Assembly (NCBI RefSeq): GCF_900105385.1
Contig: NZ_LT629772.1
Coordinates: 3,038,001-3,102,000 of the forward strand
From: Microlunatus soli
GTDB lineage: Bacteria > Actinomycetota > Actinomycetes > Propionibacteriales > Propionibacteriaceae
Length of the DNA: 64,000 bases
Reading direction: 5' to 3'
Part shown: one piece after another, positions 8,440-16,983 of the stretch
Layout of the letters: every line of letters begins with the position of its first letter
Numbering within the stretch: position 1 is the stretch's first letter
Position numbers and translations under genes: made by a program
The notes under the pieces: generated by a model
Told to the model about the DNA's origin: nothing
The model's database searches: none
What the model saw: only the letters and a program-made list of their open reading frames with translations

Positions 8440-9465
8440 TCACTCCTCCCAGCGGAGCGTCCATTCAGCCGTGGCCTTTCGGAAGACCGCCATGTCGATG
8501 CGGTCGTCGCCACGGTAGTTGCCGGGCTGTGCGAGATAGCCGTCGGCGCCGATCGTCACTGGATCCCGATCCAGCACAAGCCATTGGCGTGCCCACTGCC
8601 GGAAGGCGGCCGGCACGTCCTTCCGAACACCTGCGTAGTCGGCGGGGACCAATTGATCACCGCCGGCGAAGACGATGCCCGGCTGGTCCTTGATCTTCCA
8701 GAGCCACTTGTCGTTGCTGCACCTCGGCGAGCTGTCGACCTTTCCATCCATCGAGCAGTCCCGCCAGATCGCGATGTCGGTCTTGCCGTCGCCGTTGTAG
8801 TCCGCGGGCGCTGGGGTGTCGACCCAACTCCTGCCGCTCTCCGGCTGGGTGCGTTGGTAGCTGACTCCCCAGGCAGTGTGGCCGTCCGTGCTGCTGCTGA
8901 ACCAGGTCAGGTGTTCGTCGGTGGCGCTGTAGATGTCGAGGGAGGCATGTTCGGCGCGTATCCGCACGAAGGCTGGTTCGTCTCGCCCGTCACCGTTGTA
9001 ATCACCAGGAACCGGAACGTCGTCCCGCGTCCATCGTCGGAATTCGGTCTGCCCGTCGCTGTCTTCCTTCTCCCAGTGTGAAAGTCCGTAGTCGATCCGT
9101 ACCTTGCGTCCGGTGCTGCTGTAGATGATGTACCACTGCAGCTTGCCGTCGGCCTCGCGGGCGATGGCGACGTCGGCCTTGCCGTCGCCGTCGTAATCGG
9201 CCGGAACGGGATTGTCGTCGCGCAAGATGCCCAAGTGCGTCGATCCTTCGACCCCTCGGATATACCACTGATCGGTCGATCGCCGATAGACCGCGAGGTC
9301 GGTGACTCCGTCACCGGTGTAGTCGGCAGCTACCGGCACATCGCCTCGCTGCCCCCAGGTGATCTTCTCGGTGACAACCTCGGCTTGTGCCGGTGCAGCA
9401 ATTCCGGCCGTAACCACAAGTGCCCCGACCAGCGCGGCAGCAGCCGATGTTCTGAGTCTTCTCAT
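8440..9465 (-). CDS. Secreted FG-GAP/VCBS-repeat protein
   Basis: 341 residues. Signal peptide at 1-27 ([18 protein letters not shown]..., cleavage after AQA). The mature protein consists of calcium-binding FG-GAP-like repeats of about 55-65 residues: [56 protein letters not shown], plus two degenerate ones near the C-terminus ([28 protein letters not shown]). These form a beta-propeller with D.DGDG loops. No enzymatic domain is attached, so a binding or structural role outside the cell is likely. The start was fixed by the signal peptide and by GAGGGG 6 nt before the ATG. Base composition is slightly less GC-rich than the neighbours. Confidence 0.8.
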   Translation of the reverse strand: MRRLRTSAAAALVGALVVTAGIAAPAQAEVVTEKITWGQRGDVPVAADYTGDGVTDLAVYRRSTDQWYIRGVEGSTHLGILRDDNPVPADYDGDGKADVAIAREADGKLQWYIIYSSTGRKVRIDYGLSHWEKEDSDGQTEFRRWTRDDVPVPGDYNGDGRDEPAFVRIRAEHASLDIYSATDEHLTWFSSSTDGHTAWGVSYQRTQPESGRSWVDTPAPADYNGDGKTDIAIWRDCSMDGKVDSSPRCSNDKWLWKIKDQPGIVFAGGDQLVPADYAGVRKDVPAAFRQWARQWLVLDRDPVTIGADGYLAQPGNYRGDDRIDMAVFRKATAEWTLRWEE

Positions 9466-9511
9466 GATCGACCCCTCGTCCGAGGGAACGGTAGCGCCAG
9501 GCAACTGACGG

Positions 9512-9531
9512 CCCTTCGACAGGCTCAGGGA
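9512..9531 (+). repeat. Dispersed 20-bp repeat, copy 1
   Basis: CCCTTCGACAGGCTCAGGGA, identical to the copy at 11011-11030. If translated it gives the SLSLSKG or FDRLRD peptides often seen in spurious extensions of high-GC genomes. It is followed by a short hairpin, TTGGGT (9534-9539) with ACCCAA (9556-9561). Confidence 0.75.
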
Positions 9532-9575
9532 TCTTGGGTCCCGACCCTGTCGAGGAACCCAAACTCGCCAGCCAT

Positions 9576-10634
9576 CTATTCGGCGTTGTCGCGCTTCGCC
9601 CCGCCGGCTTCCAGGGAGTCGCCGGCGGGCAGCTCGCGGTGACCGCCGAACTGCTGACGCATCGCCGACAGCACCTGGTTGGCGAAACGGTCGTTGTCGC
9701 GCGAGGCGAACCGTTCGAAGAGCGCGGCCGAGAGCACCGGCGCGGGGACGCCGACGTCGACCGCGGCCTTGACCGTCCACCGGCCCTCACCGGAGTCCGA
9801 GACCCGACCGGCGAGTCCGGAGAGCTCAGGATTTTCCTGCAGCGCGGCCGCGGACAGGTCCAGCAGCCAGGAGGAGATCACCGAACCCCGGCGCCACAGC
9901 TCGGCGACCTTCGGGGTGTCGATGGTGAATTGGTAGTACTCCGGTTCTTCCAGCGGAGCGATCTCGGCGGAGTGCTCGGTCTCCTGCAGGCCGGCGTCGG
10001 CGTTGTCCAGGATGTTCAGGCCTTCGGCAAAGGCGGCCATGATGCCGTACTCGATACCGTTGTGGACCATCTTGACGAAGTGTCCGGCGCCGGACGGGCC
10101 GCAATGCAGGTAGCCCTGCTCCTCGGGTGCCAGCTCGCCGCTGCGGCCCGGGGTGCGGTCGATCTCACCGGGTCCGGGTGCGATCGTCTTCAGCAGCGGC
10201 TCGATGGTGTCGAAGGCATAGTCGGTGCCGCCGACCATCAGGCAGTAGCCGCGTTCCAGACCGAACACGCCGCCGCTGGTGCCGACGTCGACGTAGTGGA
10301 TGCCGCGTTCGGTGAGCGCTTTCGCGCGCCGGACGTCGTCGTGGTAGTTGGAGTTGCCGCCGTCGATGATGATGTCGTCCTTGCCCAGCAGGGCGGCGAC
10401 CTCGTCAACGACCTTGCCGGTGATCGACGCCGGGATCATCACCCAGACGACCTTGGGTCCGGTGAGTTTGCCGACGAAGTCCTCCAGCGAGGTGGCTCCG
10501 GTCGCGCCCTCCTTGGCCAGCCCGTCCACCGCCTCGGTGTTGGAGTCGAACACCACACACTCGTGGCCGTCGCGCATCAGTCGACGGACGATGTTGGCGC
10601 CCATCCGTCCCAAACCGATCATGCCGAGCTGCAT
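9576..10634 (-). CDS. gnd: 6-phosphogluconate dehydrogenase, short (decarboxylating) type
   Basis: 352 residues, the length of the short GndA/YqeC-type enzymes rather than the 470-residue form. It oxidises 6-phosphogluconate to ribulose 5-phosphate and CO2 in the pentose phosphate pathway. Rossmann motif GLGRMG at 7-12; the substrate motif [16 protein letters not shown] near residue 120; catalytic region [13 protein letters not shown] with the conserved Lys and Asn. The start [12 protein letters not shown] is certain from the Rossmann strand; the open frame upstream is only a dispersed repeat. Its position between dnaN and recF is common in actinobacteria. The cofactor (NAD or NADP) cannot be fixed by eye: FDSNTEA after strand 2 has an acidic residue, favouring NAD. 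Confidence 0.92.
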   Translation of the reverse strand: MQLGMIGLGRMGANIVRRLMRDGHECVVFDSNTEAVDGLAKEGATGATSLEDFVGKLTGPKVVWVMIPASITGKVVDEVAALLGKDDIIIDGGNSNYHDDVRRAKALTERGIHYVDVGTSGGVFGLERGYCLMVGGTDYAFDTIEPLLKTIAPGPGEIDRTPGRSGELAPEEQGYLHCGPSGAGHFVKMVHNGIEYGIMAAFAEGLNILDNADAGLQETEHSAEIAPLEEPEYYQFTIDTPKVAELWRRGSVISSWLLDLSAAALQENPELSGLAGRVSDSGEGRWTVKAAVDVGVPAPVLSAALFERFASRDNDRFANQVLSAMRQQFGGHRELPAGDSLEAGGAKRDNAE

Positions 10635-10740
10635 CTGTCGTTCCCCTATCTGGCGCGGTCCTGCTGACACATTACAAACCCGCCGTGTCGACAGCAGACG
10701 CGGTCCGACGACAGCCTCAGGGACCGAAGCCGCAATCGTG

Positions 10741-10760
10741 CCCTTGGACAAGCTCAGGGA
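10741..10760 (+). repeat. Dispersed 20-bp repeat, diverged copy 2
   Basis: CCCTTGGACAAGCTCAGGGA differs from the other copies at two positions. CTCAGGGACCGAGGCCGCAA after it is nearly repeated 38 bp upstream (10715-10735), so this copy lies in a short tandem duplication. Confidence 0.65.
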
Positions 10761-10805
10761 CCGAGGCCGCAAAGGTGACCGGCGATTTCCTCAACCGGTG
10801 CACGA

Positions 10806-10959
10806 GTCGTTCGCCGGTGGGCGACGGTTCGCGGTGGGTCGGGCGTTTGCCCTCTTCCTGCGCGAAGCCGATGCCGATCACCCGTCAGCCCCCGGATCAG
10901 CTACCCGTCAGGCGCAGGAAGAGGGCGAGGGCGAGAACCGTCGCCCACCGGCGAACGAC
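10806..10959. repeat. Long inverted repeat (154 bp, two-tier stem)
   Basis: The outer arms 10806-10830 and 10935-10959 are 25-bp perfect reverse complements (GTCGTTCGCCGGTGGGCGAC... and its mate). The inner arms 10849-10863 and 10912-10926 are 15-bp perfect complements (GCCCTCTTCCTGCGC). Unpaired bulges lie between tiers and the apical loop is about 48 nt. It is too large and lacks a T-run for an ordinary terminator. Both sides are bracketed by copies of the 20-bp dispersed repeat. Confidence 0.75.
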
Positions 10960-11010
10960 GAACGACGAACGCAACCCTCAAACCCAACTCACGCAGTAAC
11001 AACCGGAGTG

Positions 11011-11030
11011 CCCTTCGACAGGCTCAGGGA
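11011..11030 (+). repeat. Dispersed 20-bp repeat, copy 3
   Basis: CCCTTCGACAGGCTCAGGGA, identical to copy 1, ending 8 nt before the last base of the dnaN stop codon. Confidence 0.75.
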
Positions 11031-11038
11031 TTCTGGCG

Positions 11039-12199
11039 TCAGGAGGGAAGGCGCATCAGCATGATGACGTGCCGGTAGTCGCCGACCGGTTCACCGTCGA
11101 TTTCGGCCAGCCCGGTCAGCAGACACGGCTTGCCGGGTGCGGTGAAGGCGAAGTTGACGTACGGCGTATCGAAGACGCCGAGCGCGTCCTGCAGGTAGGT
11201 TGGGTTGAAGCCGGCCGCGTCCAGTGCCGGATCGCCGCCGCCGACCGACTCCACGGTCGCCTCGATGGCCTCGGAGGCCTGGGCCTGGTCACCGGTCGCG
11301 GCCTCCAGGGTGATCGAGCCGTCGCCGATCAGCATCCGCACCGAGGTGTTGCGTTCGGCGACCAGCGCGACGCGCTTGGCCGCCGAGATCAGCTCGGCGG
11401 TGTTGACCGCGACATTGAGCGCGGACTGGGTGTTCATGATGTGCCGGACCTTGGGGAACTCGCCGTCCAGCAGTCGGGTCGTGGTCTGCCGCTTGCCACC
11501 GGGCCCGGTGCCCTCGAAGCCGATGATGCCGTCGCCGGCGGCACCGGCGGACAGACTGAGGGTGATCTCCTCCCCCGCCGACATCGAGCGGGCGGTGTCG
11601 GCAAGCACTCGGGCCGGCACCAGCGCGGCGGTCGAGAGCTGCGGCGATCCGGGATTCCAGTTGAGTTCCTTGAGCGCCATCCGATACCGGTCGGTGGCCA
11701 GCAGGGACAGGGTGTCGCCCTCGATCTCGACCCGGACGCCGGTGAAGACCGGGAGCAGTTCGTCCCGGCCGGCGGCGACCACCACCTGGCTGACGGCCTG
11801 GGCGAAGGCGTCGCTGGCCACGGTGCCGGTGGACTCCGGCATCTCGGGCAGGCTCGGGTAGTCGGCTACCGGCAAGGCCTGCAGGGTGAACCGCGCGCTG
11901 CCGCAGGTGATCTCCATCCGCGAGTCGTCCGACACCAGATCGACCGGCTTGTTGGGCAGCGACCGGGCGATCTCGGCCAGCAGCCGGCCGGACACCAGGG
12001 CCTGGCCCTCGTCGCTGACCTGGGCGGCGACGTTGATCTGGGCCGACGTCTCGTAGTCGAAGCTGGACAGCGTGACACCGGACTCGGTCGCGGTGACCAA
12101 CAGGCCGGCCAGGATCGGCACGCTGGGCCGCGTCGGCAGGCTGCGCGCCGCCCACTGCACTGCTTCGGCCAGCACGTCCCGCTCGAGTCGGATCTTCAC
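11039..12199 (-). CDS. dnaN: DNA polymerase III beta sliding clamp
   Basis: 386 residues, the normal length of the three-domain clamp. It forms the dimeric ring that tethers the polymerase. Recognisable segments: VKIRLERDVLAEAVQWAARSLPTRPSVPILAGLLV at the N-terminus, FDYETSAQ, LLPVFTGVRVEIEGDTLSLLATDRYRMA in the middle and YRHVIMLMRLPS at the C-terminus. The GTG at 12199 is preceded by AAAGGAGA at a good distance, which fixes the start. The gene is 6.1 kb from dnaA, separated by an osmoprotectant transporter, the oriC candidate and two other genes, which is unusual. Confidence 0.96.
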   Translation of the reverse strand: MKIRLERDVLAEAVQWAARSLPTRPSVPILAGLLVTATESGVTLSSFDYETSAQINVAAQVSDEGQALVSGRLLAEIARSLPNKPVDLVSDDSRMEITCGSARFTLQALPVADYPSLPEMPESTGTVASDAFAQAVSQVVVAAGRDELLPVFTGVRVEIEGDTLSLLATDRYRMALKELNWNPGSPQLSTAALVPARVLADTARSMSAGEEITLSLSAGAAGDGIIGFEGTGPGGKRQTTTRLLDGEFPKVRHIMNTQSALNVAVNTAELISAAKRVALVAERNTSVRMLIGDGSITLEAATGDQAQASEAIEATVESVGGGDPALDAAGFNPTYLQDALGVFDTPYVNFAFTAPGKPCLLTGLAEIDGEPVGDYRHVIMLMRLPS

Positions 12200-12453
12200 T
12201 CTGTCTCCTTTGCCCACACTGCGCCCAGAGGTCCGCTGCCGGGCTCGCTCGATCATACCGACGACCGCCGACAGCCGTTCCCGTCACTGTTGCCCGAAAC
12301 ATCCCCGGGCGAGGCAACCTACGGGTGCCGCCTACCAGGGGTCAAGCAAATCTGTTCCGGCGCACCGGATCCCAGCACTTCAGATCCCCGCACATCAGGG
12401 GCCAGCACATCAGAGGAAGGGGTCGCCGAGGCCGCACCGGAGCCGAGCCCGGC

Positions 12454-13509
12454 TCAGCGGATGAATCCTTCCTTCCGCAACCAGTCCTCGGCCACGGTTG
12501 CCGGCGTCTGCCCCTCGACGTCGACCTTGCCGTTCAGGTCGGTCAACGTCTCGTCGTCGAGCTTGGCGGCCACCGGCTCGATGATGTCCTTGATCTGCGG
12601 GTACTTCTGCAGGATCTCCTGCCGCCACACCGAGCAGACGTTGTAATTGGGGAAGAACCGTTTGTCGTCGGTCATCACCTTCAGGTTCAGTGCCTTGATC
12701 CGGCCGTCGGTGGTGAACACCTCCCCGAAGTTGCATTCACCCTGCGCGGTCGCGGAGTAGATCGCGCCGGTGTCGAAGGTCTTGACGTTGCTCTTCGGCA
12801 CGTCGGAGCCGTACTTCAGCCCGTACGCCTTCAGCATCGGCTGGAATCCGTCGTTGCGGCTGGCGAACTCGCTCTCGATGCAGAAGGTCCGTTCCTTGAC
12901 CGGAATCTTCTTCAGATCCGACAAGCTGGTGACGCCGAGCTTCTCGGCCTTGGCCTTCGGCGCGGCGAAGCCATAGGTGTTGTTCATCGGCGACGGCGGC
13001 AGCCAGACCAGCTTGTTCTGCTTCAGATCTCGGTCCCGCACCACGACGTACTGCTTGTGCGGGTCACGGACCGGCTTGTCCTCCTGGAAGTAGGACGCCC
13101 AAGCGGTGCCGGTGTATTCCCACATCACGTCGACGTTGCCGGCCAACTCGGCCTGCCGGGCACTGGCGCTGCCGGGAATGTTGGTGAAGTCGTTGACGGT
13201 CGCGCCGGCGGACTTCATCAGGATGCCGGTCATCTTGCCCAGGATCAGCTGCTCGGTGAAGTTCTTGGAGCCGACATTCAGCGTCGCGCCCTTCAGGGAC
13301 TTGCCCTGCAGTGGGCCGGCCAGTTCGCCGGACGGGACGATGCCGCTCGCGGTACCGAGGCCGCACGCACTGAGGCCGGCCAGCAGCACACCGGCGAGAC
13401 CACCCGCGATCACCTTGGTCGGCACCGCCGAGTCCGACCCGTTCTTGTTGATCTTGGTCTTGGTCAGCCCGGTCTTGTTGATCTTGGTTCGCAGTTTGTC
13501 GAGGATCAT
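12454..13509 (-). CDS. Osmoprotectant (glycine betaine type) ABC transporter substrate-binding lipoprotein
   Basis: 351 residues. Lipoprotein signal with lipobox LSAC near residues 46-49 after a hydrophobic run (VIAGGLAGVLLAGLSAC). The mature part is an OpuAC/ProX-type domain: LNVGSKNFTEQLILGKMTGILMKSAG at the start and ELAGNVDVMWEYTGTAW, the hallmark of choline/betaine/carnitine-binding proteins. The N-terminus before the hydrophobic core is unusually long and repetitive (KTKINKTG then KTKINKNG), encoded by a near-tandem repeat at about 13442-13490; the true start could be internal. Last gene of the leftward four-gene operon, 2 nt after the permease stop. Ligand identity is family inference. 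Confidence 0.9.
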   Translation of the reverse strand: MILDKLRTKINKTGLTKTKINKNGSDSAVPTKVIAGGLAGVLLAGLSACGLGTASGIVPSGELAGPLQGKSLKGATLNVGSKNFTEQLILGKMTGILMKSAGATVNDFTNIPGSASARQAELAGNVDVMWEYTGTAWASYFQEDKPVRDPHKQYVVVRDRDLKQNKLVWLPPSPMNNTYGFAAPKAKAEKLGVTSLSDLKKIPVKERTFCIESEFASRNDGFQPMLKAYGLKYGSDVPKSNVKTFDTGAIYSATAQGECNFGEVFTTDGRIKALNLKVMTDDKRFFPNYNVCSVWRQEILQKYPQIKDIIEPVAAKLDDETLTDLNGKVDVEGQTPATVAEDWLRKEGFIR

Positions 13510-13511
13510 GA

Positions 13512-14324
13512 TCAGCGCATCCCCTTCGGCCGCACGACGTATTCGAGCACCCGGCCGACCCAGTCGATCATCAACGCCAGCGCGGCGATCAGGATCGCGC
13601 CGGTGATCAACAACTCATTGCGGAACAGGTTCACACCAGTGGTGATGTAGATGCCGAGTCCGCCGGCATTGATGAAGGTCGCCAGACTGGCGGTGCCGAC
13701 CATCAGCACCAGCGCGGTCCGGACACCGGACATGATCACCGGGATCGCCAACGGGATCTCGATCCGCAGCAGGACGGCAGCCGCCGACATCCCCATGCCA
13801 CGGCCGGCCTCGGTCAGGTTCCGGTCGACACCGTTCAGTCCGGTGATGGTGTTCTGCAGTACCGGCAGGATCGCGTAGATCCCGAGGGCCAGGATCGCGG
13901 TCCAGAAGCCGAAGCCCAGCCACATCGCCAGCAGCACCAGCAGGCCGATCGACGGCGCAGCCTGGCCGCCGTTGGCGAAGGCGACGACCGGGCCGGAGAA
14001 CTTCCGCAAGGCGGGGCGGGTGAGTGCGACACCGAGCGGGATCGCAACGATCATCACCAACACCGTGCCGACCACGGTCAGCTTGATGTGCTGCCAGAGG
14101 AAGGCACCCATCGAGGACCAGTTCATGGTGCGCATCACGACGCTGTCCAGGTCGGCGTTGAGTCGCCAGATCAACCAGCCGACCATCACGATCGCGACGA
14201 AGATGGGGATCCCGAACAGGCCGATCGGCGGACGTTCCCGCTTGGGCCGGGTGCTCACCGCGCCGCCCGGTCCGGCGGCTGTCGGTGCCGGTCCGTTCGA
14301 CTCGGTCTCGGTGACGACAGCCAT
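13512..14324 (-). CDS. Osmoprotectant ABC transporter permease 2
   Basis: 270 residues with five to six membrane segments. The binding-protein-dependent transport signature EAGRGMGMSAAAVLLRIEIPLAIPVIMSG (EAA loop) lies at about 165-195. A cytoplasmic N-terminal tail of about 35 residues precedes helix 1 (GLFGIPIFVAIVMVGWLIW). Its ATG shares one base with the stop of the ATPase gene (TGATG at 14322-14326), so expression is coupled. It pairs with the permease at 15615 to form the channel. Confidence 0.88.
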   Translation of the reverse strand: MAVVTETESNGPAPTAAGPGGAVSTRPKRERPPIGLFGIPIFVAIVMVGWLIWRLNADLDSVVMRTMNWSSMGAFLWQHIKLTVVGTVLVMIVAIPLGVALTRPALRKFSGPVVAFANGGQAAPSIGLLVLLAMWLGFGFWTAILALGIYAILPVLQNTITGLNGVDRNLTEAGRGMGMSAAAVLLRIEIPLAIPVIMSGVRTALVLMVGTASLATFINAGGLGIYITTGVNLFRNELLITGAILIAALALMIDWVGRVLEYVVRPKGMR

Positions 14325-15622
14325 CAGGCTCCCGCCCCCTGCGGTTCTCCTTGTTGGTCCTGCCCGGTTTGATCTTGATCTGGTTGATCTTGACCTGGTT
14401 GCGTGCCGTTCGGCTGGTCCGGACCGGACTCCTCCTGCTCGGCCTGGACCTGGGCGGTGGTCGCAACCATGTGCTCGGTGACCTTCTCGAAGTTGATCAC
14501 ACCCAGGTATTCGTCCCGCCGGCCGGTGACGATCGCGCCGGCATGGCTGTCGGCGAGCATCGTGTCCAACGCATCGTTCAGGGTGGCCCGACGGTCGACG
14601 GTGTTGATCTCGTCGTCCCCCGGATCGGTGATCCGGTCCTGGCTCTTCAGCTCCCGCAGCCAGACCCAGTCCCGCGGCCGACGGCGGCTGTCCAGCACGA
14701 TCACCGCCTTGTCCCGATTCGTCTGCGCCCTGGACAGCGCGTCGGCCGCCGACTCACCGATCGTCGCGGTGGTCGGCTGGCTCAGCTCGATGTCACTGAC
14801 CCGGCTGAGACTGAGCTGCTTCAGCGAGGAACCGGCGCCGACGAAATCGGCGACGAAATCGTTGGCCGGCGCGGCCAGGATCGCCTCCGGGGTGTCGTAC
14901 TGCTGGATCTGTGCGCCCTCGGCCAGGATGAGGATCCGGTCGCCGAGCTTGATCGCCTCGTCGATGTCGTGGGTGACGCAGACGATGGTCTTGCGCAGTT
15001 CCTCCTGGATGCTCATCAGCTCGTCCTGCAACCGCTGCCGGGTGATCGGGTCGACGGCTCCGAACGGTTCGTCCATCAAGATCACCGGCGGGTCGGCCGC
15101 CAGACCACGTGCGACACCGACCCGCTGCTGCTGCCCGCCGGACAGCTCGCGGGGGTAGCGATTGCGGTAGCGCTTCGGGTCGAGGCTGACCAGTTCCAGC
15201 AGTTCGTCGACCCGGTCGGAGATCCGCTTCTTGTCCCACTTCAGCAACCCGGGGACCAGCCCGATGTTGTCGGCCACGGTCAGGTGCGGGAACAGGCTGC
15301 CGCCCTGGATGACGTAGCCGATCTTGCGGCGCAGCTCGTTCTCGTTGACCGTGGTGGAGTCTTCGCCGCCGAGCAGGATCTTGCCGCCGCTGGGCTCGAT
15401 CAGCCGGTTGATCATCTTCAACGACGTGGTCTTGCCGCAGCCGGACGGGCCGATGAAGATCGCGATCTCTCCGGCAGGGATGTGCAGATCGATCGGTTCG
15501 ACCGCGGCCCGCTTCTGTCCCGGGTAGCGCTTGGTGACACCGACCAGATCGATGTCGATCCCGGTGATTGGATTGTCGACCTCGCCGGTCGACTGCTGAC
15601 GTTCGGCAACGGTCTCAGACAC
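14324..15622 (-). CDS. Osmoprotectant ABC transporter ATP-binding protein with CBS domains
   Basis: 432 residues from GTG 15622. Walker A GPSGCGKTT near residue 54, Q-loop VIQGGSLFP, signature LSGGQQQRVGVARGLA and Walker B VILMDEPFGAVD are complete, followed by the switch His in CVTHDIDEA. Two CBS-like modules occupy about 270-400 and act as ionic-strength sensors in OpuA-type importers. The last 40 residues are a Gln/Asp/Pro repeat tail (PGQDQPDQDQTGQDQQGE). The start overlaps the upstream permease stop by 8 nt and has an AGGGGG site 6 nt before it; the GTG at 15646 is an alternative with no better site. Confidence 0.92.
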   Translation of the reverse strand: MSETVAERQQSTGEVDNPITGIDIDLVGVTKRYPGQKRAAVEPIDLHIPAGEIAIFIGPSGCGKTTSLKMINRLIEPSGGKILLGGEDSTTVNENELRRKIGYVIQGGSLFPHLTVADNIGLVPGLLKWDKKRISDRVDELLELVSLDPKRYRNRYPRELSGGQQQRVGVARGLAADPPVILMDEPFGAVDPITRQRLQDELMSIQEELRKTIVCVTHDIDEAIKLGDRILILAEGAQIQQYDTPEAILAAPANDFVADFVGAGSSLKQLSLSRVSDIELSQPTTATIGESAADALSRAQTNRDKAVIVLDSRRRPRDWVWLRELKSQDRITDPGDDEINTVDRRATLNDALDTMLADSHAGAIVTGRRDEYLGVINFEKVTEHMVATTAQVQAEQEESGPDQPNGTQPGQDQPDQDQTGQDQQGEPQGAGA

Positions 15623-16256
15623 GGATCCCCCTGGAGGTGGTCGCACGGGCTAGCAGGACGAGTAGGCCGTCGACGATCAGGGCCATGATCACGACACCGA
15701 TCGTCCCGGTCAGCGCTGATTCGGTGGCGCCGGCACCGCCGTTGTTGCTGAGCCCGCCGAAGATGTAGGTGCCGAGTCCGGGACCCAGCACGTAGGCCGC
15801 GATGGCGGCGATGCCGAACGACATCTGCATCGAGATCCGGATGCCGGCCAGGATCACCGGCCAGGCCAAGGGCAGTTCGACCCGGAGCAGCACCAGTCCG
15901 GGTCCCATGCCCATGCCGCGAGCCGATTCGACCAGCGCGGGTTCGACGCCGCGCAGTCCGACGATGGCGTTCCGCAGGATCGGCAGCACGGCGTAGAAGA
16001 CCACGGCGATCAATGCCGGCTGCCAGCCGATGCCGATCGCCGGGATCAACAGACCCAGTAGGGCGAACGACGGGATGGTCAGGCCGATCGCACTGACGGC
16101 ATTGGCAACCCCGGCCAGGCGCGGCACCCGCAGGACGACGATCGCCAACACCAGCGCGATCACGGTGGCGATGATCACCGCCTGGATCACCAGACTCGCG
16201 TGTTGGTAGGAGTTGTACAGCAGCTGCTCGGGCTGCTTCTTGATGAACTCCCACAT
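15615..16256 (-). CDS. Osmoprotectant ABC transporter permease 1
   Basis: 213 residues, five to six helices, with the EAA-loop motif ESARGMGMGPGLVLLRVELPLAWPVILAG at about 112-141. It begins MWEFIKKQPEQLLYNSYQHASLV, the usual opening of OpuCB/OpuCD-type permeases. First gene of the operon; upstream lies the oriC candidate, so this operon's promoter must sit within 16257-16540. Order permease-ATPase-permease-binding protein is typical for OpuC-like systems in actinobacteria. Confidence 0.9.
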   Translation of the reverse strand: MWEFIKKQPEQLLYNSYQHASLVIQAVIIATVIALVLAIVVLRVPRLAGVANAVSAIGLTIPSFALLGLLIPAIGIGWQPALIAVVFYAVLPILRNAIVGLRGVEPALVESARGMGMGPGLVLLRVELPLAWPVILAGIRISMQMSFGIAAIAAYVLGPGLGTYIFGGLSNNGGAGATESALTGTIGVVIMALIVDGLLVLLARATTSRGIRV

Positions 16257-16539
16257 AGCGCTTGGTCCCGGCCCTTCCTGGCTCGTCGTCGGCCGTGCGG
16301 CCGCTGGATGTCATTGGGGTGCGTGCTGGTGCTGCTCGTCGACGGTTCGGCCGGCCTGTTCGGGCTCCTCACGATTGTTGTCACGGATCGTCCGAATGCA
16401 CCGCAGAACCCGATCTCCGGAGCACCGACGTCGAGGGGCCCGGCGAGTCGCCGGCGTATCGAGGACGACGCGCTGTGTGCCTGTTACAGAAGCACAGTCC
16501 GCCGCGGATTCCTATTCGGCGTTACCAGACCGTGACCGT

Positions 16540-16830
16540 TCTGTTGGCGGCCGGTGACTATCCACATCGAGCGCTTCGCCAGACTTCGAAGCTCTTGGAG
16601 TTGTTAGCAGATCCGTAGTAGTCATAACTTCTGTGGAAGCTGGGGATAACGTGCATATCCCCAGGTCAGACCCGGATCGGCGATGCGGTTGACGTTGTGG
16701 ACGATGTCGAACTACACGGGGAGGATTTCGGGACGCGCAGGTCGGTGCGGATCGTTCGTCCCGATGGCGTCAACAACCCGGCGCCGGATCGTCCACAGTT
16801 ATCCACAACGTTCTCCCCAGCTGTGCGTAG
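16540..16830. other. Candidate replication origin (oriC) with DnaA-box cluster
   Basis: The region between the transporter operon and the methyltransferase gene has no gene over about 720 nt (16257-16983). It holds a perfect DnaA box TTATCCACA at 16799-16807 and one-mismatch boxes at 16558-16566 (CTATCCACA), 16641-16649 (minus, TTATCCCCA), 16696-16704 (minus, TCGTCCACA) and 16789-16797 (TCGTCCACA). The stretch 16585-16640 is AT-richer than its surroundings and could be the unwinding element. In actinobacteria oriC normally sits between dnaA and dnaN, as this does, though the spacing is greatly expanded. Origin activity is inferred. Confidence 0.7.
16640..16664. repeat. Inverted repeat in the oriC candidate
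   Basis: CTGGGGATA (16640-16648) and TATCCCCAG (16656-16664) are perfect 9-bp complements around the 7-nt spacer ACGTGCA. Each arm carries a DnaA-box-like core in opposite orientation. Confidence 0.7.
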
Positions 16831-16983
16831 CGCTGTTCGGGTGATCTGGCAAGTCCCCGAACACGTCCGAAACTGGAAACCGTGGCCGCGTCCCGATCCG
16901 GACACGCCGAGCCTCCGACGTCGGTTGCTGATCCGACCGGCGTGTCGGCCATCGACGTCGGTCCAGCACGTTCGGGGACACGC

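Larger units (their letters stand above)
10635..11038. other. Intergenic region with repeats between gnd and dnaN
   Basis: 404 nt without a gene. It holds a partial repeat copy near 10707-10730, a full copy at 10741-10760, the long inverted repeat 10806-10959, GAACGAC tandem triplets at about 10953-10970 and another repeat copy at 11011-11030 just before the dnaN stop. The frame that is open across it is a chain of repeats, not a gene. Confidence 0.6.

Noticed and set aside
9466-9780. N-terminal extension of the FG-GAP protein
   Set aside because: It runs through the dispersed repeat (SLSLSKG) upstream; signal peptide and GAGGGG place the start at 9465.
13442-13490. Tandem-like repeat in the binding-protein N-terminus as an independent element
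   Set aside because: It is in frame, short and codes for the KTKINK repeats; it is better seen as part of the gene, though an internal start is possible.
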